The position numbers and the translations under genes are program-made. A DNA stretch of 64,000 nucleotides, from positions 62,001 through 126,000 of the forward strand of contig JBPCSQ010000037.1 of the NCBI GenBank assembly GCA_051006995.1. Direction: 5' to 3'. The notes below the pieces were generated by a model. It had not been told where the DNA came from. It saw only the letters and a list, made by a program, of their open reading frames with translations, and did not search any database. Of the stretch, positions 63,472 to 64,000 are shown piece by piece (the first letter of the stretch is position 1; each line of letters starts with the position of its first letter). This DNA comes from JAIQGF01 sp051006995. GTDB lineage: Bacteria; Acidobacteriota; Terriglobia; Terriglobales; Acidobacteriaceae.

Positions 63472-64000
63472 CTACGCTCGCGCCACTGCCTTTTCCGTGA
63501 CCTTCTTCAGTGCCTTCACGCAGAGCTCGTTCTGCTCGGGCGTGCCGACGGTGATGCGGATGGCCTGAGGTGCGCCCCAGCCGCCGCTCAGCGGGCGAAT
63601 AATAATGCCCTCGTCTTGCATGCGCTGGGCCAGCGCGGCAGCGTCTTCTCCGACATCTACGTAGAGGAAATTCGCCCACGTGGGTACCACGCGCAGCCCC
63701 ATGTCGCGAATGCGCTCGGTCAGGTACTGCACGCCGGTGGCGTTATTGTCCAGCGTGCGGCGGATGTGCGTTTCATCGTCGAGCGCCGCAACGGCGCCTG
63801 CTTCGGCCACGCCGGAAACAGAAAAGACCGTCTTCATGCGCGCGAAATAGTTGATCATCTCCGCCGGCGCGATCCCGTAGCCGATGCGCGCCCCGGCCAG
63901 CCCGTGCGCTTTCGAGAACGTCCTGAGCACCACCACGTTGCGGCTCTCGGCGACGTACCGCAGTGAGTTCGAGTACTCGACGCCACGCTGGCGCGCAAAG
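63472..64000 (-). CDS. hisC: Histidinol-phosphate aminotransferase, C-terminal part (5' end outside window)
   Basis: Only the last 175 or so residues are visible; the frame is open to the right edge. The PLP-binding Lys is in RTFSKAHGLAGARIGYG, followed by a typical fold-type I small domain (PTWANFLYVDVGED, IIIRPLSGGWGAPQAIRITVGTPEQN). The tyrosine and aspartate contacts lie further upstream outside the window. HisC is the best fit, but the wider aminotransferase subfamily cannot be excluded. Confidence 0.9.
   Translation of the reverse strand, partial: FARQRGVEYSNSLRYVAESRNVVVLRTFSKAHGLAGARIGYGIAPAEMINYFARMKTVFSVSGVAEAGAVAALDDETHIRRTLDNNATGVQYLTERIRDMGLRVVPTWANFLYVDVGEDAAALAQRMQDEGIIIRPLSGGWGAPQAIRITVGTPEQNELCVKALKKVTEKAVARA

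Overview
The window looks like a chromosomal segment of a GC-rich soil bacterium of the phylum Acidobacteriota (Terriglobia, Koribacter-like). The basis is the acidobacterial VWFA-type secreted protein, the DUF2934, DUF3106 and LD-carboxy-type small families, many secreted or lipoprotein genes with LAAC-type lipoboxes, and an imuA-imuB-dnaE2 mutagenesis cassette. This assignment is by inference; no rRNA gene is present. Two tRNA genes (Glu-CUC and Val-CAC) are present. I see no phage, transposase or CRISPR array.

Layout. 1-9.8 kb: the end of an S9 peptidase, a secreted IPT/Big-domain protein, a YihY membrane protein, a cold-shock gene with a long leader, and two convergent zinc-peptidase-like genes. 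9.9-20 kb: cofactor and central metabolism genes (queG, moaA behind a probable Moco riboswitch, nadA, a 6-phosphofructokinase) with a PilZ-GAF-TonB fusion. 20-26 kb: envelope proteins, a beta-lactamase-like hydrolase, a His-rich cytochrome c and tRNA-Glu. 26-32.2 kb: the translesion cassette imuA-imuB-dnaE2. 32.4-37 kb: a c-type cytochrome maturation operon (ccmF-ccmH-CcmI-like-membrane protein). 37-52.8 kb: signalling and stress genes (SpoIIE-type phosphatase, response regulators, trxB, proline dehydrogenase, Crp/Fnr regulator, an R2lox-like oxidase, an ECF sigma/anti-sigma operon, a hybrid histidine kinase). 53-64 kb: tRNA-Val, secreted proteins, then housekeeping genes sucC-sucD, ndk, purA, mutM, a ROK glucokinase and hisC (cut by the window end).

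The most unusual signal is a dispersed set of word-repeat palindromic elements. In each, a 7-12 base word is repeated imperfectly in tandem and, in most, then repeated in inverted orientation, giving hairpins with arms of about 20-35 bases. The word differs between elements but the architecture is the same, and some words recur at distant sites. They sit in intergenic gaps, often directly against start or stop codons. They also sit in frame inside coding sequences, at least eight times in imuA, imuB and dnaE2. There they add about 170 residues without breaking the reading frames. I know of no named family that matches this architecture, so it is the main candidate for an undescribed system.
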